A stretch of 64,000 bases of DNA from Euglena gracilis (lineage: Eukaryota; Euglenida; Euglenophyceae; Euglenales), in NCBI GenBank assembly GCA_039621445.1, contig CP154956.1, forward strand, positions 9,485,443 to 9,549,442. The letters are read 5' to 3'. The notes under the pieces were generated by a model. That model saw only the letters and a program-made list of their open reading frames with translations, searched no databases and was not told where the DNA came from. A program made the translations under genes and the position numbers. Of the stretch, positions 55,136 through 64,000 are shown piece by piece. Numbering within the stretch: the first letter of the stretch is position 1; each line of letters opens with the position of its first letter.

Positions 55136-56847
55136 TCTAAACCTAACCTGGTTCAGACCAGGCTTTTTTTTTTAACTCAGAAGATGGGCGGTTGGTTGGC
55201 GGGTCCAGCACCGTGACCCCCTCCCGGGGGGGGGGGGTCCAGCGCCAGACCCCCCTCCCTTTTTTGCATTTTTTTGCAGTTTTTTTTGGCAGTTTTTTGC
55301 AGTGCAGCTTTTGACCTGCCCGTGTGCAGTTTTTATCCCTTCCCTGGGGTCGGGTTTGGGTGGCTGGTTTTGATAAGTGACTGACTGGTGTTTTTTTCAA
55401 ATTGGGAACTTACCGCCTCCCTCCCTTCGGTATATCGTCGATTTCTTATTTAATGGGGAATTCAGAACCCAACGGATTTCTTCCTGCCCATTTCACAACA
55501 GAAAAAATATGCTTTCATCATCTTTTTGTCAATCTGTTTGAAAATCACCTCAAACACGACTTTGTGTATTTCTGAGTTTTTCAGTTACAAAGAAAAATCT
55601 GGGTGAAGCAGGAAGGGAAACACAATTTTTTCAATTTTTTGCGTTTTTTTCCCCGATTTTGACAAAATCCTCGTTTTTTTTTTGCTTTTTCTCTGTGTTT
55701 TTATCCCCCGGCGATTTGTTGGATATTTGCTAGAAAATCTAAAAAATTCTTTAAAAAATTCCTCGGGTTTCCCCCGAGGCCAAAGATTTGTCATTTTGTC
55801 AATTTTGGTATTTTTTTTGTCAGCAAAATGCTTATTTTCGAAATACAGCCCATTGGTTTTTGAGCCACTTTGGCAGTGAAATCCCCCCAAGGAGGTTTTC
55901 ATTGGAAGTGACTGATTGGCTCCAAAGATCTGCTCGCTGGTGTTTTTTTTTTAAATCACCCTCTGAAAGGATGGTAAGTAATGGGAATGTGCAACCCCCC
56001 CCCCCTTCTTGGGTTCTAAATAAACTCTCTGGCGCCATCACCCAGGGTGGCAGACGCGCTTCTATGTGGATGCGACTCTTTCAGCCAAAATGGCTGAAGC
56101 GTTGGGGAGGGCAGGGGCCGAGGTGGTCAATGTGCCCGCGGCAGGGTTTATTATGTTTTGAATGCCACACACAGACCTAAAAATATACAGGGGTGGACCA
56201 CCACCCCCCACCAGGCCTTGTCCTTAAGAAATTTTCTGCTTGCAACATTTCCCTCCAAGAGCAACAAAATGGATGTGTGGCTGCATTGCACCCATGTCCC
56301 AAGGCTCCTATCCGGCAATGTATGTGCCGTTTTCATTAAAAACGATGTGAATTTTGTCTGAATTATGAAGCAAAGGTGAAATGAAATCATTCCAACGTCA
56401 TTGACCATGAAATTTCTTAAGCCCCACCCGTCCGCTGGGGGGGTTCCAGCACATACATCGCTTAAAGGTTTTTCCAGCTGCAACAGCATCCCCCGGGGGT
56501 GGGGGGGGACTGCTGCTACCCCTCCTGGCCAGGCGCCTTTTGGAGGGTCCAGCCGAAAATTTTTGGAAAAAAAGTGTTCAAAAACGGCCAAAAATGGGGT
56601 GTTTTGGGCGTTGTCAGGTGCTCTTTTTTCAAAACTGTGTTGTCCGATCTTGGCTTGGCCTGGCCCACCTCAGGTCCAGCCGGGGTCCCCCCCCCCCCCC
56701 CCCGGGCGGATGGGCTTGCAGCCAGCCCAAATTTCTAGCCAGCCCAAATTTCTAGCCTAAGCCCAGCACCCCCCCCGGGGTCCTTAAAGAGATGTAAAAT
56801 GCTGGTAGCCAGCATTTTCCCCCAGCCAGCACCTCCCAGCTGAGCTG

Positions 56848-56874
56848 CATACCGCCGTGGTCGAGCGGTTATAA
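56848..56874 (+). other. tRNA-like A-box segment
   Basis: CCGCCGTGGTCGAGCGGTTA resembles the 5' half of a Ser/Leu-type tRNA (D arm, internal A box). No anticodon arm or GGTTCGA B box follows, so it is at most a tRNA-derived fragment. Confidence 0.35.
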
Positions 56875-57270
56875 GGTTTTTGCAGCTCGGCAAAGCCAGG
56901 CTGGACCGATCTTTTTGGCACAAAGCACCAAAATTTTGGAAACAGGATCAGAAATGGCCAAATATGGCCTTTTTTGAGGGTTGTTTTTTGGGGGGGTTTT
57001 CGCTTCAAAATTTTGGCTGGGGGGATTCGGCCCGGCCGACAAACTTCTGGCTGAAAAAACCCCAACCCCGCAACCCAGCCGGATTTGGGCTTTTTTGCCT
57101 GTTTTTGGGTGTCAGCCCGCAGGACCCACCCCCGCTGCACCCCCACCTGGGGCCCAGCTACACCTATTCCCAGCTGGCCGGCTGGACCCCCCCCCCCCCG
57201 CCACACCCGGGGTCAAGAAAATACCTGTTTTGGACCCCTCCCACCCGGGGGTTCCCAACTTCCTGTGGGC

Positions 57271-57349
57271 AGCGGAGCTCTCGGAGGAGGGAGAGGACGG
57301 CGAGTCGCTGCAGTTCAAGCTGCAGTCTCACTTGCAGCAGTACATCGAC
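57271..57349 (+). CDS. exon, AELSEEGEDGESLQFKLQSH
   Basis: Reads AELSEEGEDGESLQFKLQSH then LQQYID. CTG at 57,263-57,265 precedes by five bases and ATCCAG follows (CAG at +4). Acidic stretch followed by an amphipathic helix; not recognised. The minisatellite at 57,396 starts about 45 bp into the intron. Confidence 0.6.
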
Positions 57350-57395
57350 ATCCAGAGCCTAGATTCGCTTGATCTTTGCGCTGGGATCAGTTTGA

Positions 57396-57603
57396 CCCTG
57401 TGTGGCCTGTGTGGCCTGTGTGACTTGTGTGACCCATGTGACCTGTGTGACCTGTGCGACCTGTGTGACCTGTGTGACCCATGTGACCCATGTGACCTGT
57501 GTGGCCTGTGTGGCCTGTGTGGCCTGTGTGACCTGTGTGACCTGTGTGACCTGTGTGACCCATGTGACCTGTGTGACCCATGTGACCTGTGTGACCTGTG
57601 TGG
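57396..57603 (+). repeat. 9-bp minisatellite TGTGTGACC
   Basis: About 23 units of TGTGTGACC/TGTGTGGCC/CATGTGACC. Period 9 keeps frames open on both strands; not evidence of a gene. Confidence 0.93.
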
Positions 57604-58145
57604 TTACCGCCCCTTGAGGACTGTCTTTAGGCCTACAGGACGGCCAAACGCCGATCTGGGCATCAAACGAGTCAAAACTTGAATAGTCAGTTTTTTTTTG
57701 AAGTTTTGGGAGGATGGACAGCGGTCTAGGGATACCAGAAATATCTTTTTCCCCGAACTCCACCCGGTTTGTCAAAATCCGGCCATTTTTTTCATCCATT
57801 TTGCCTGTGGGTTTTGCATTGAATGTGCCAGGACGGGATTCATTTTTGCTTCAAGGCCTCCACCCACCACCGATTCAATGCCAAGTTGGGAAAATTCGAA
57901 ATTAATTTGGGTCCCTAATCTCGACAGGCGTGTGCAAATCTTCTTGGGAATTCTGCCAAATAACAATGCCATTGTAACCAACAACAAACTTTTTTTTGCA
58001 CGTTTTTTTTCCAATTTTGGGGAGCTTGACATTTTGGCAGGCTGTAGTAGTTGGGGGTGGTCTTGAAGGGATGGGATCCCCCCCCCCCCGTCCCCCGGCT
58101 GCGGTCGTGTGACCTTTGGTGGTCGCACGACAAGGCGGGGGCAAG

Positions 58146-58247
58146 ATGGCAGGGTCTCGAAGTGGATCTATGATCCTGAGCCTCGTGCACTCGCTGAAGA
58201 CGCTGACCGTCTTCGTTCCTGTGGGGGACCTGGCCATCCTTATCCAG
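58146..58247 (+). CDS. exon, MILSLVHSLKTLTVFVPVGD
   Basis: Reads MILSLVHSLKTLTVFVPVGD then LAILI with strong third-position bias. AG acceptor at 58,144-58,145 (phase 0); a GTGCAC donor at 58,248 (phase 2) fits the next exon, while CAG at +4 would end it after LAIL. Hydrophobic helix-rich sequence, family unknown. Confidence 0.55.
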
Positions 58248-58397
58248 TGCACATTCGAGGATGGCGTTGACCACCCACTACCCCCCCCCCCCCCATCTTG
58301 CTGGGTGACCGCCCACAGATTGATAGTACAGCCTCCCTGGTTGTGGCTTGTCACGGTTGTTTCCGCCGAATATGAATCCATCCCCGGCCCTGCTGCA

Positions 58398-58510
58398 CAT
58401 CCCATGTGAGGTGGTGTTTCCCCCGCTGGCCTCCCTGGAGTCGGCGGCGCAGGAGGACGGCATGCCCCCGGCTGCGCTGAAGCTGACGGCAGCACCAGGA
58501 ATCGACCACT
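58398..58510 (+). CDS. exon, IPCEVVFPPLASLESAAQED
   Basis: Reads IPCEVVFPPLASLESAAQED then GMPPAALKLTAAPGID. The start is five bases after CTG (58,390-58,392), phase 2. The frame stays open to TGA at 58,513; the true end may be earlier, before GCGCAG near 58,446. Strong third-position bias. Family unknown. Confidence 0.55.
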
Positions 58511-59093
58511 GTTGACAGCCCCATGGGGCTGGTATTGACAACCAATTTTTATGATTCACCTCTCCTCCCTGAAATGGGAGTTCGGCTGCTGGTCACCGCA
58601 GCTGAAAGTTGGTGAATTATTTCATCGGCAGAGGTCAGCAAAGGGTCATTGAAGGAGTTGGGGTTTCAGATTTTCAGGCTGACGCTGGGCCTAGGTGCTT
58701 TGCCTAACTTGTCTCTAAAGAAAAGCCAAACGATGCCCTAAAGCTAAGCCTAATTCAGGCCAAAAAAAGTCTCCAAGCTTAGGGGTAGGTGGGGGGGGCA
58801 CAAGTTAACTGCTGTCATTTCACCATATATAACCATGTTCAATATGCCCATCTTATTGCAAAATAGCAGATGCACACAGACGTACATGCAGGACATCCAT
58901 GGACCACGGGTTCTCGCAGGATCCGGAACTCGGTGGAATTTGGTGCAGTTGGATAATTTTTGAGCGAGGTTTTATTCATTATATGATTATTTTGCCAATG
59001 TATTTAGCCTCCGTCTTTTCATCTGGAGCAGCTAACGTCTCTCACGTGGCACACAGCAAAATGGAAGCATTTGTTCCACCTTTCGCCCACCAG

Positions 59094-59211
59094 AGCCGCT
59101 TCGGAGTGCCTCCCGGCGCTGCTGAATGCGCTGCAGGCGATGCGATCATTCACCGGCAGCCGCCCCGAGGCGGACCTGGAGCAGGCTGCTTTTTTGCTGG
59201 ATCCCCGGCAG
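59094..59211 (+). CDS. exon, SECLPALLNALQAMRSFTGS
   Basis: Reads SECLPALLNALQAMRSFTGS then RPEADLEQAAFLLDPRQ. Acceptor CACCAG; ends CAG|GTCCCC (GT at 59,212), or two codons earlier by the CAG rule. Helical repeat-like sequence. Phase 0 at its end matches the next exon. Confidence 0.65.
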
Positions 59212-59385
59212 GTCCCCCATTCGATTCTTTGTCCCCCCCCCCCAGGTGGCTGATTTTTATGCACGCCATGTGGATTTGCGGATGTGGAGGTGGTGGTGGT
59301 GGTGGATGTGGAGGTGGTGGTGGATGTGTGGATGTATGGATGTTCGGGGGGACCTTCAAAGGGTCTGTAGAGGAAGCCTGGCCCG

Positions 59386-59457
59386 GAGGTGCGCACGTTC
59401 CTGCGCAAGAACCAGCTGCTGCAGTACGAGGGGGTGCTGGTCCACGAACTGGGCTGT
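59386..59457 (+). CDS. exon, EVRTFLRKNQLLQYEGVLVH
   Basis: Twenty-four codons, EVRTFLRKNQLLQYEGVLVH then ELGC. Both borders fit the nonconventional rule (CTG 59,378-59,380; GCTCAG after). Phase 0 at both ends. A faint resemblance to PCI-domain helices of signalosome subunit 1 (VRTLY...LIQY) is too weak to call. Confidence 0.65.
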
Positions 59458-60656
59458 GCTCAGGGCCACACACCAGGAGAGAGAGAGAGAGAGGACTGAA
59501 AGGCTCAAGGGCGGGAATTGTGGAGTTTGATCCTCAAAGTTCCACACCGACAGTGCTTGACAATTCACGCCTTGTCAGTACAGATGCCTCCATCCTTTTT
59601 TTTTGCTGTGCAGCATAGAATAATGACTCATAGAACAGACAAAGTAACATCGCACGTGAACCTGAATGTGAAGCGGTTTTTTTTTTTGGGATGCACGTGA
59701 GTTTAATTTCGAACTCCAGAAGGACTCACCCTTTGAGCTAGCCATGAGGAGATTATTTGACCTTGTACGGCAAATTGTTGTGATGTGGGTGCCCTGTTGT
59801 TGAGCGCATGGAATTCCTCCGGCTTGTCACCGACCAAGACTGGGGCTGAATGTGTTTTTTGTGATCCCTCCCCCCAATCTCATAGAAAAAGCTGTCCTGC
59901 CTGCCTGTGGATGTCTGCATATGTTTATGCGTGATTGCGTGCAGGGGGATATACAAGTTGCATTGTTCGCGTCTTGTTTTGGTTTGACTTTTTTTTTGCT
60001 AAGTTTCGCATTCACTTGCTCAATCTGTACAAAATTAAATTACAATTTTTTTTTGGAAAATGTGCATTTATTTTACGTTTTCTGACCTCTCAGTTTTCAA
60101 AGTTTTTTTTCTTTTCAAGTTTGCTTTCAGGCACACATCCTGAAGTTGTCATTTTTGGACCAAATTTATATGTTTAACTTGCTGCATAACGAAAAACGAG
60201 CGTGCGCAACCTGGGCAATCACTTGTTCACCACGCTTGCTTTTGATGTGGGATTTTTTTGACTTTTCGGATTTTTTTTCTCGAAAAAGGGAGCAAGGCTA
60301 TTGTGTGGAAGAGTATTCAGGTAACAAGCAAGCATGAAAGTGCAGAAGCCTCTTTTGCTCATTCTGCTTTGCTTTTCGGTGGAAAAGTGCAAACGGTTGT
60401 TCAAAAAGTTTTCCCGGCACAGGTGAGTCTTTGCTGCCTCCTGTCCAGCAGGAAAGTGTTCATCACGGAGAGTTCCCAGAGGAATTTACATGCACCTGGC
60501 CTGTTTTGCATTTTTTGCATTGCATTTTATTTTGAAACGTGCGTGCGTGCGTGTCTGGGCTGCGTCACAGCCCCCCCCCACCTTGTCGGGCCTTTTTTTT
60601 TTGCGACAAGTTGCCCTTTGGGGAGCCCAGGCCGCCCCGGCGGGGACCTCCGGGAG

Positions 60657-60745
60657 GCGGGGCTCAGCGAGCAGGCCCGCATCATACTGCTGGCGGCGCT
60701 GCAGGGGGACGACATGCTGGGGAAGCTGCGCAGCCGCGCGGCGGA
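60657..60745 (+). CDS. exon, AGLSEQARIILLAALQGDDM
   Basis: Reads AGLSEQARIILLAALQGDDM then LGKLRSRAA plus GA of a split Glu codon. Acceptor CGGGAG, phase 0. GCTCAG follows with CAG at +4, phase 2, which matches the next exon. The frame is also open upstream (GSPGRPGGDLRE). Confidence 0.6.
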
Positions 60746-60867
60746 GCTCAGGGCCGGCAAGCCGCCGAGCCGCCCAAGTGGCGTACGGGGTCCGGTGGGG
60801 AGAGGGTGGAGTGCCAACGCCAACAAGGAGGACATTGTCTGCCCGCCTACCAATGGGAATGTCCTAC

Positions 60868-60942
60868 CTGACAAACTGTCAAGGTCCTGTCACTCTTGGA
60901 AGGTTGCAATACGAGCCCACTTCTCAAGCGACAGTTTCTCAG
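60868..60942. repeat. GGGAAACTGTCA-type element, short copy
   Basis: CTGACAAACTGTCA at 60,868 and GCGACAGTTTCTCAG at 60,928 form inverted ends over 75 bp, followed by a G-run. Confidence 0.65.
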
Positions 60943-61129
60943 GGGGGGATAGGAAAGAAAGTCCCGAACACAGAATCGGGGGAGCACTTTTTTTTTTGTT
61001 CTGGTGGGCCCAAATCCATGAAATCGATGTTGGGCTGAGGAATTGATGAGATTTGCAACAACTCCACCAGCCAAGAAACATTGAGTGTCCCCCCCCGCCT
61101 CCCTCGCATGTCTCGCTGTCCCTGCCCGC

Positions 61130-61226
61130 AAGCTCTGAGAAGGTCATCTACGTCCACTTGGGGTCAGGACAGGTGGAGCAGCCGAAGACCAAGTTGAACC
61201 TGATGTTCAAGGACACCGTGGTCAGA
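61130..61226 (+). CDS. exon, SSEKVIYVHLGSGQVEQPKT
   Basis: First base completes the Glu codon; then SSEKVIYVHLGSGQVEQPKT and KLNLMFKDTVVR. CTG at 61,122-61,124 precedes by five bases, and GCCCAG follows (CAG at +4). Phase 2 in, phase 0 out. Looks like beta-rich globular sequence; not recognised. Confidence 0.65.
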
Positions 61227-61923
61227 GCCCAGAGAAGGGTAGCAATGACCGCTTCTACCGCCCGCTTTCAAGCTGCTACTTGTTGAGCACATATTCATTT
61301 GTCTCAAATCCAATAATTTGGCACGCAAACAGTTGGCAGTCTTCGGTGAATGAGAGGTCAACAAGTTCGGGGAAAATAAATTGTTCAGAGCAGGGAACAG
61401 AAATTATTCATGAATTAAATCCAATTTTTAAACTCATTCTATTGCTATTTTATTTCTTTTGACCTAAGAAACAATGAGTGTTTTCGATCAAAATGGAGCC
61501 TAAATCTTTCTTTTAACACCTGAACACGCAATTAGAGAATGCCAATTTCTGGAGCGCAATTTTAATCACCATTTATCAAACAAAAGCCACACGAATGCAA
61601 ATGGTCACCTCAAATGAAGCAGTATGAATAGCCATAACAAACAGTTTGAGTGGAATTGAAGGATCCTTGAAATAAGGTTGTTATTTACTGGAATGATGAT
61701 GCACTTCAAAAAAGTACGTGCTTTGATTGAAAATGACAGTGTTCCAGCACTGGACATTACATCTTGTATTTGCGCTTCCGTTTTCTGTTTGCACTCCGGT
61801 ACACCAATCCACACTCGTCTGATGCCTGTCCCGAATGCCCTTGAGCCGACGCCTGTCCCCAGCGCTGCCTGGCAAGTGATTGCCATGGCCAAGGGGTAAA
61901 CCCGGTCACCCTTCGCTGACCAC

Positions 61924-61968
61924 ACGCATGAGTACGAAGAGACACTCAGCCTGCTAGGCTTGAAGGAG
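61924..61968 (+). CDS. mini-exon, THEYEETLSLLGLKE
   Basis: Fifteen codons, phase 0 both ends. CTG at 61,916-61,918 precedes by five bases, and the exon ends at GAG|GTGGAC. Upstream in the same frame is a TAA (61,898), so the exon cannot extend much 5'. Fits the phase of the exon at 61,226. Confidence 0.45.
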
Positions 61969-63166
61969 GTGGACTCGACGGCACCACTGCTTACCATACC
62001 CTGCTGCCCAAGGATTTCCAGGACGTTTCAACATGGTCAGTCAGCCAGCATAAGCCCAAGGTGACGCCTAGGTTTGGCAGCAACCTCATGGGGATGATCT
62101 GGGGCGGGTGTTGAAAACAATGCAGCAATTGCCTTGGGGATTGTTCTGGAATTTTGCTTCAGATTCGGAGGTCCGAAATCAATTCTCAGAACATTGAGAC
62201 ACCTGTGGAAATGGTCTCTCCCGTCCTTGGTTGTCCATGACACACCCACTGCACCAGCCACATTTTTCCCGCACCCAAAATGCTTTATGGTCTTTGGTGT
62301 GGTGCCCATGACCCCCCACATGACGTCCCTTCCTGCGGTGTGCAGGCTTCTGTTTAAGGAAGTGTGCGCCCCCAGGTGAGGGGGCGTGGGTGCGTATGGG
62401 TAGGCAGGGCATTTTCGACCTCCCCCTGGAGGGGGGTGGGGTTTTTGGGTAACCCCCCCCCATTTAATCTGACCCCTAAACCAACCCATTGCAGAATTTC
62501 AACCAAAAACAGAAATAAACCGACCCATGGCAAGTTGGCTGCATGCACAAACATGCACAACAGAATGGAAGCCGCCAACAGAAAGAGCGTCCAGTCTCAT
62601 CGAATGGTTATTTTTGCATGAAATATTTGCAGACGGAGCGCTGTTTGGTTGGCGCCTGGACAGGACGGTAGAAAGCGTATCAGACATTGGCTGTGACAGG
62701 AGAAGCATGAAATTACCCTCTGAAACCGACCTCCCCGTCCAAACCGACCCCCTCCAGGATTTCCGCCACCCAGAAGTCTTTAACTGACGGGTCGGTTTAA
62801 ATGGGGGGTTTTAGTAAACCCCAACAAATAAGATCCCCCTCCAAGAAAGACCCCCCCAAAATAAGGGCCAATCGAGCAAAAATTCAAAAAATAAGATCCC
62901 CCCAAAGTAAGAATAAGACCCCCCCCCTGACGGCGCGAAGCGCTGGGGAGGGTGAAAAATTTCCCTGAAGAATTTCCAAAAACCCCAATTTTGGAGAGAA
63001 AAATGATTTTTTAATTTTTTTTGGAATTTTGAAGGGCCCGAAAATGGCCATTTCAAGGTTCGGGGGTGGGGTGTGCCTTCTGTGGGCAGGCCCCCCAAAG
63101 CCCAAGGCACCCCCTCCCCCAACAGGAAGCCTGGGGATGAGCTGGTCCCCCCCCTTTGCTGAGCAG

Positions 63167-63291
63167 TCGTCCCGGGGGGACCCGCCTCGTCCTCGCCTGC
63201 GAGCTACAGCTGCGGGCCGTCCCCGGCGCCTCCTTCGAGGCTGCTCTGGCGGAGTTCCTCGGAACGAGGCGGCCGTCGACGGTGCTGAATG
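63167..63291 (+). CDS. exon, GTRLVLACELQLRAVPGASF
   Basis: Reads PGGTRLVLACELQLRAVPGA then SFEAALAEFLGTRRPSTVLN. The start satisfies both rules at once: AG at 63,165-63,166 and CTG at 63,159-63,161. Ends before CCGCAG (CAG at +4), phase 1. Very strong third-position bias. Family unknown. Confidence 0.65.
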
Positions 63292-63341
63292 CCGCAGGGC
63301 TACCAAGAATACCCCCCCCCCCCGCCTCCCCAGAACCAGAG

Positions 63342-63600
63342 GTTTTTTTTAGTCGTGGAACCCCGGGGGGGGGGTAGGGTGGGTGGGTCCGGCTGAGCCA
63401 CCCCCCCCCCCAGGGGGGCCCCGGAGGGGGTGGGATATACCTTTCGGCGCCGAAGGCACCGAATTTTTTTTGAAAAGGTGCTAGCATTAGCATTGGCATT
63501 TTTCGCGATTTTTTGGCCATTTTCAGGGGAAAGTGGGTGGGTGAGTGGGGACCCCTCCTCCACCCCGGTCTTAAAGAAACCCCTGTCCGGGGTTATACGG
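63342..63600 (+). repeat. dispersed repeat family A, copy 3
   Basis: TTTTTTTTAGTCGTGGA, GTGGGTCCGGCTGAGCC, GGGATATAC, TTCGGCGCCGAAGGCACCGA, GAAAAGGTGC, CGCGATTTTTTGGCCATTTT, GTCTTAAAGAAACCCC. Confidence 0.85.
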
Positions 63601-63742
63601 TAAGCCCTCGAAACCGTGTGGGTGGAGCGTGGGGGTGGGGTCGCACGCCACACCCCCACCCCCTTCCTGGCAGGTGGGGGTGGGGGAAGGTCCAACCCCC
63701 CTCACCAGGCTGTCTCGTGCACCTACCACCTCCCCTGTGACA

Positions 63743-63815
63743 CACCCTCAATTTGGATGACGGATGACGACCGTTCAGAGAAGAGCCGCAGCGGGGGCTC
63801 CGTTACAACAGCTTG
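63743..63815 (+). CDS. candidate exon, WMTDDDRSEKSRSGGSVT
   Basis: CTG at 63,735-63,737 gives a phase-1 start matching the exon at 63,167-63,291; reads PSIWMTDDDRSEKSRSGGSV. An overlapping frame (APLQQLAQSQYNMRCYFGG) is also open, so frame and end are uncertain. Confidence 0.35.
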
Positions 63816-64000
63816 CACAGTCCCAATACAACATGCGGTGCTACTTCGGCGGTACTGCACGGCACTGCAGCCGAAGGCGCCGGGAGCCCAAATCGGCCAC
63901 TTGCCTAGGCCAGGCGGCACTTTGCCTGATCAGGCCCAAATTCGACCCGAACAAACCGTCTGTTCTTGCTGCGGGCAGGCACACGACTCAAGGCACCACC

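Noticed and set aside
57359-57799. CDLCDLCGL or GHTGHTGH repeat proteins
   Set aside because: 9-bp minisatellite inside an intron; frames open on both strands.
58398-58510. Possible HUS1 similarity (PPLASLESAAQED)
   Set aside because: Only a short run resembles human HUS1, and the flanking residues and neighbouring exons do not fit the PCNA-like fold.
59386-59457. PCI domain of COP9 signalosome subunit 1
   Set aside because: Similarity limited to VRT...LLQY; neighbouring exons show no PCI pattern.

Overview
This window is nuclear DNA of a eukaryote, and the gene structure points to a euglenid (Euglena-type) flagellate. Exons are short (about 27-150 bp), rich in G/C at third codon positions, and separated by introns of roughly 0.5-9 kb full of satellites and inverted repeats. 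Two exon joins are fixed by protein conservation yet have no GT-AG. Both show the pattern described for nonconventional introns of Euglena: CAG at intron positions +4 to +6 and CTG at -8 to -6. Other introns of the same genes are ordinary GT-AG. Genus and species cannot be read from the sequence.

Three plus-strand split genes are visible. (1) About 0.1-27.9 kb: the 3' part, at 24.2-27.9 kb, is certain. It encodes the NOT box domain of CCR4-NOT subunit 3 (CNOT3/NOT3) and ends at the stop codon at 27,858. Upstream lies a chain of Ala/Pro/Lys-rich and acidic mini-exons (0.15-15.1 kb) whose splice phases largely fit together and could be the disordered middle of the same protein, although one exon carries a Pat1-like NDETFGD motif. 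(2) About 30-50 kb: a charged coiled-coil protein with a PUB domain (the p97/VCP-binding fold of UBXN6 and PNGase), rebuilt from five exons at 38.4-48.0 kb. (3) About 54-64 kb: a chain of exons of an unrecognised protein that runs off the window.

A GT-AG intron of the PUB gene (43,975-47,949) carries a nearly intronless 2.5-kb coding block with a GIY-YIG-like nuclease signature, a GHYDAI segment like the end of an OTU protease, a J domain (HPDK) and an EAKNPGP motif. It is in three frames and looks like a damaged 5' portion of a mobile element.

The rest is intron or intergenic DNA dominated by repeats: several families with C-run/G-run terminal inverted repeats, a four-copy tandem array of ~465 bp, a large imperfect palindrome at 49 kb, a G homopolymer of about 100 nt, long (CA)n/(GT)n tracts and a pentanucleotide satellite. 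I found no complete tRNA, rRNA or CRISPR array. Exon edges come from reading frame plus either GT-AG or the CAG/CTG pattern, and are predictions except where protein conservation fixes them.
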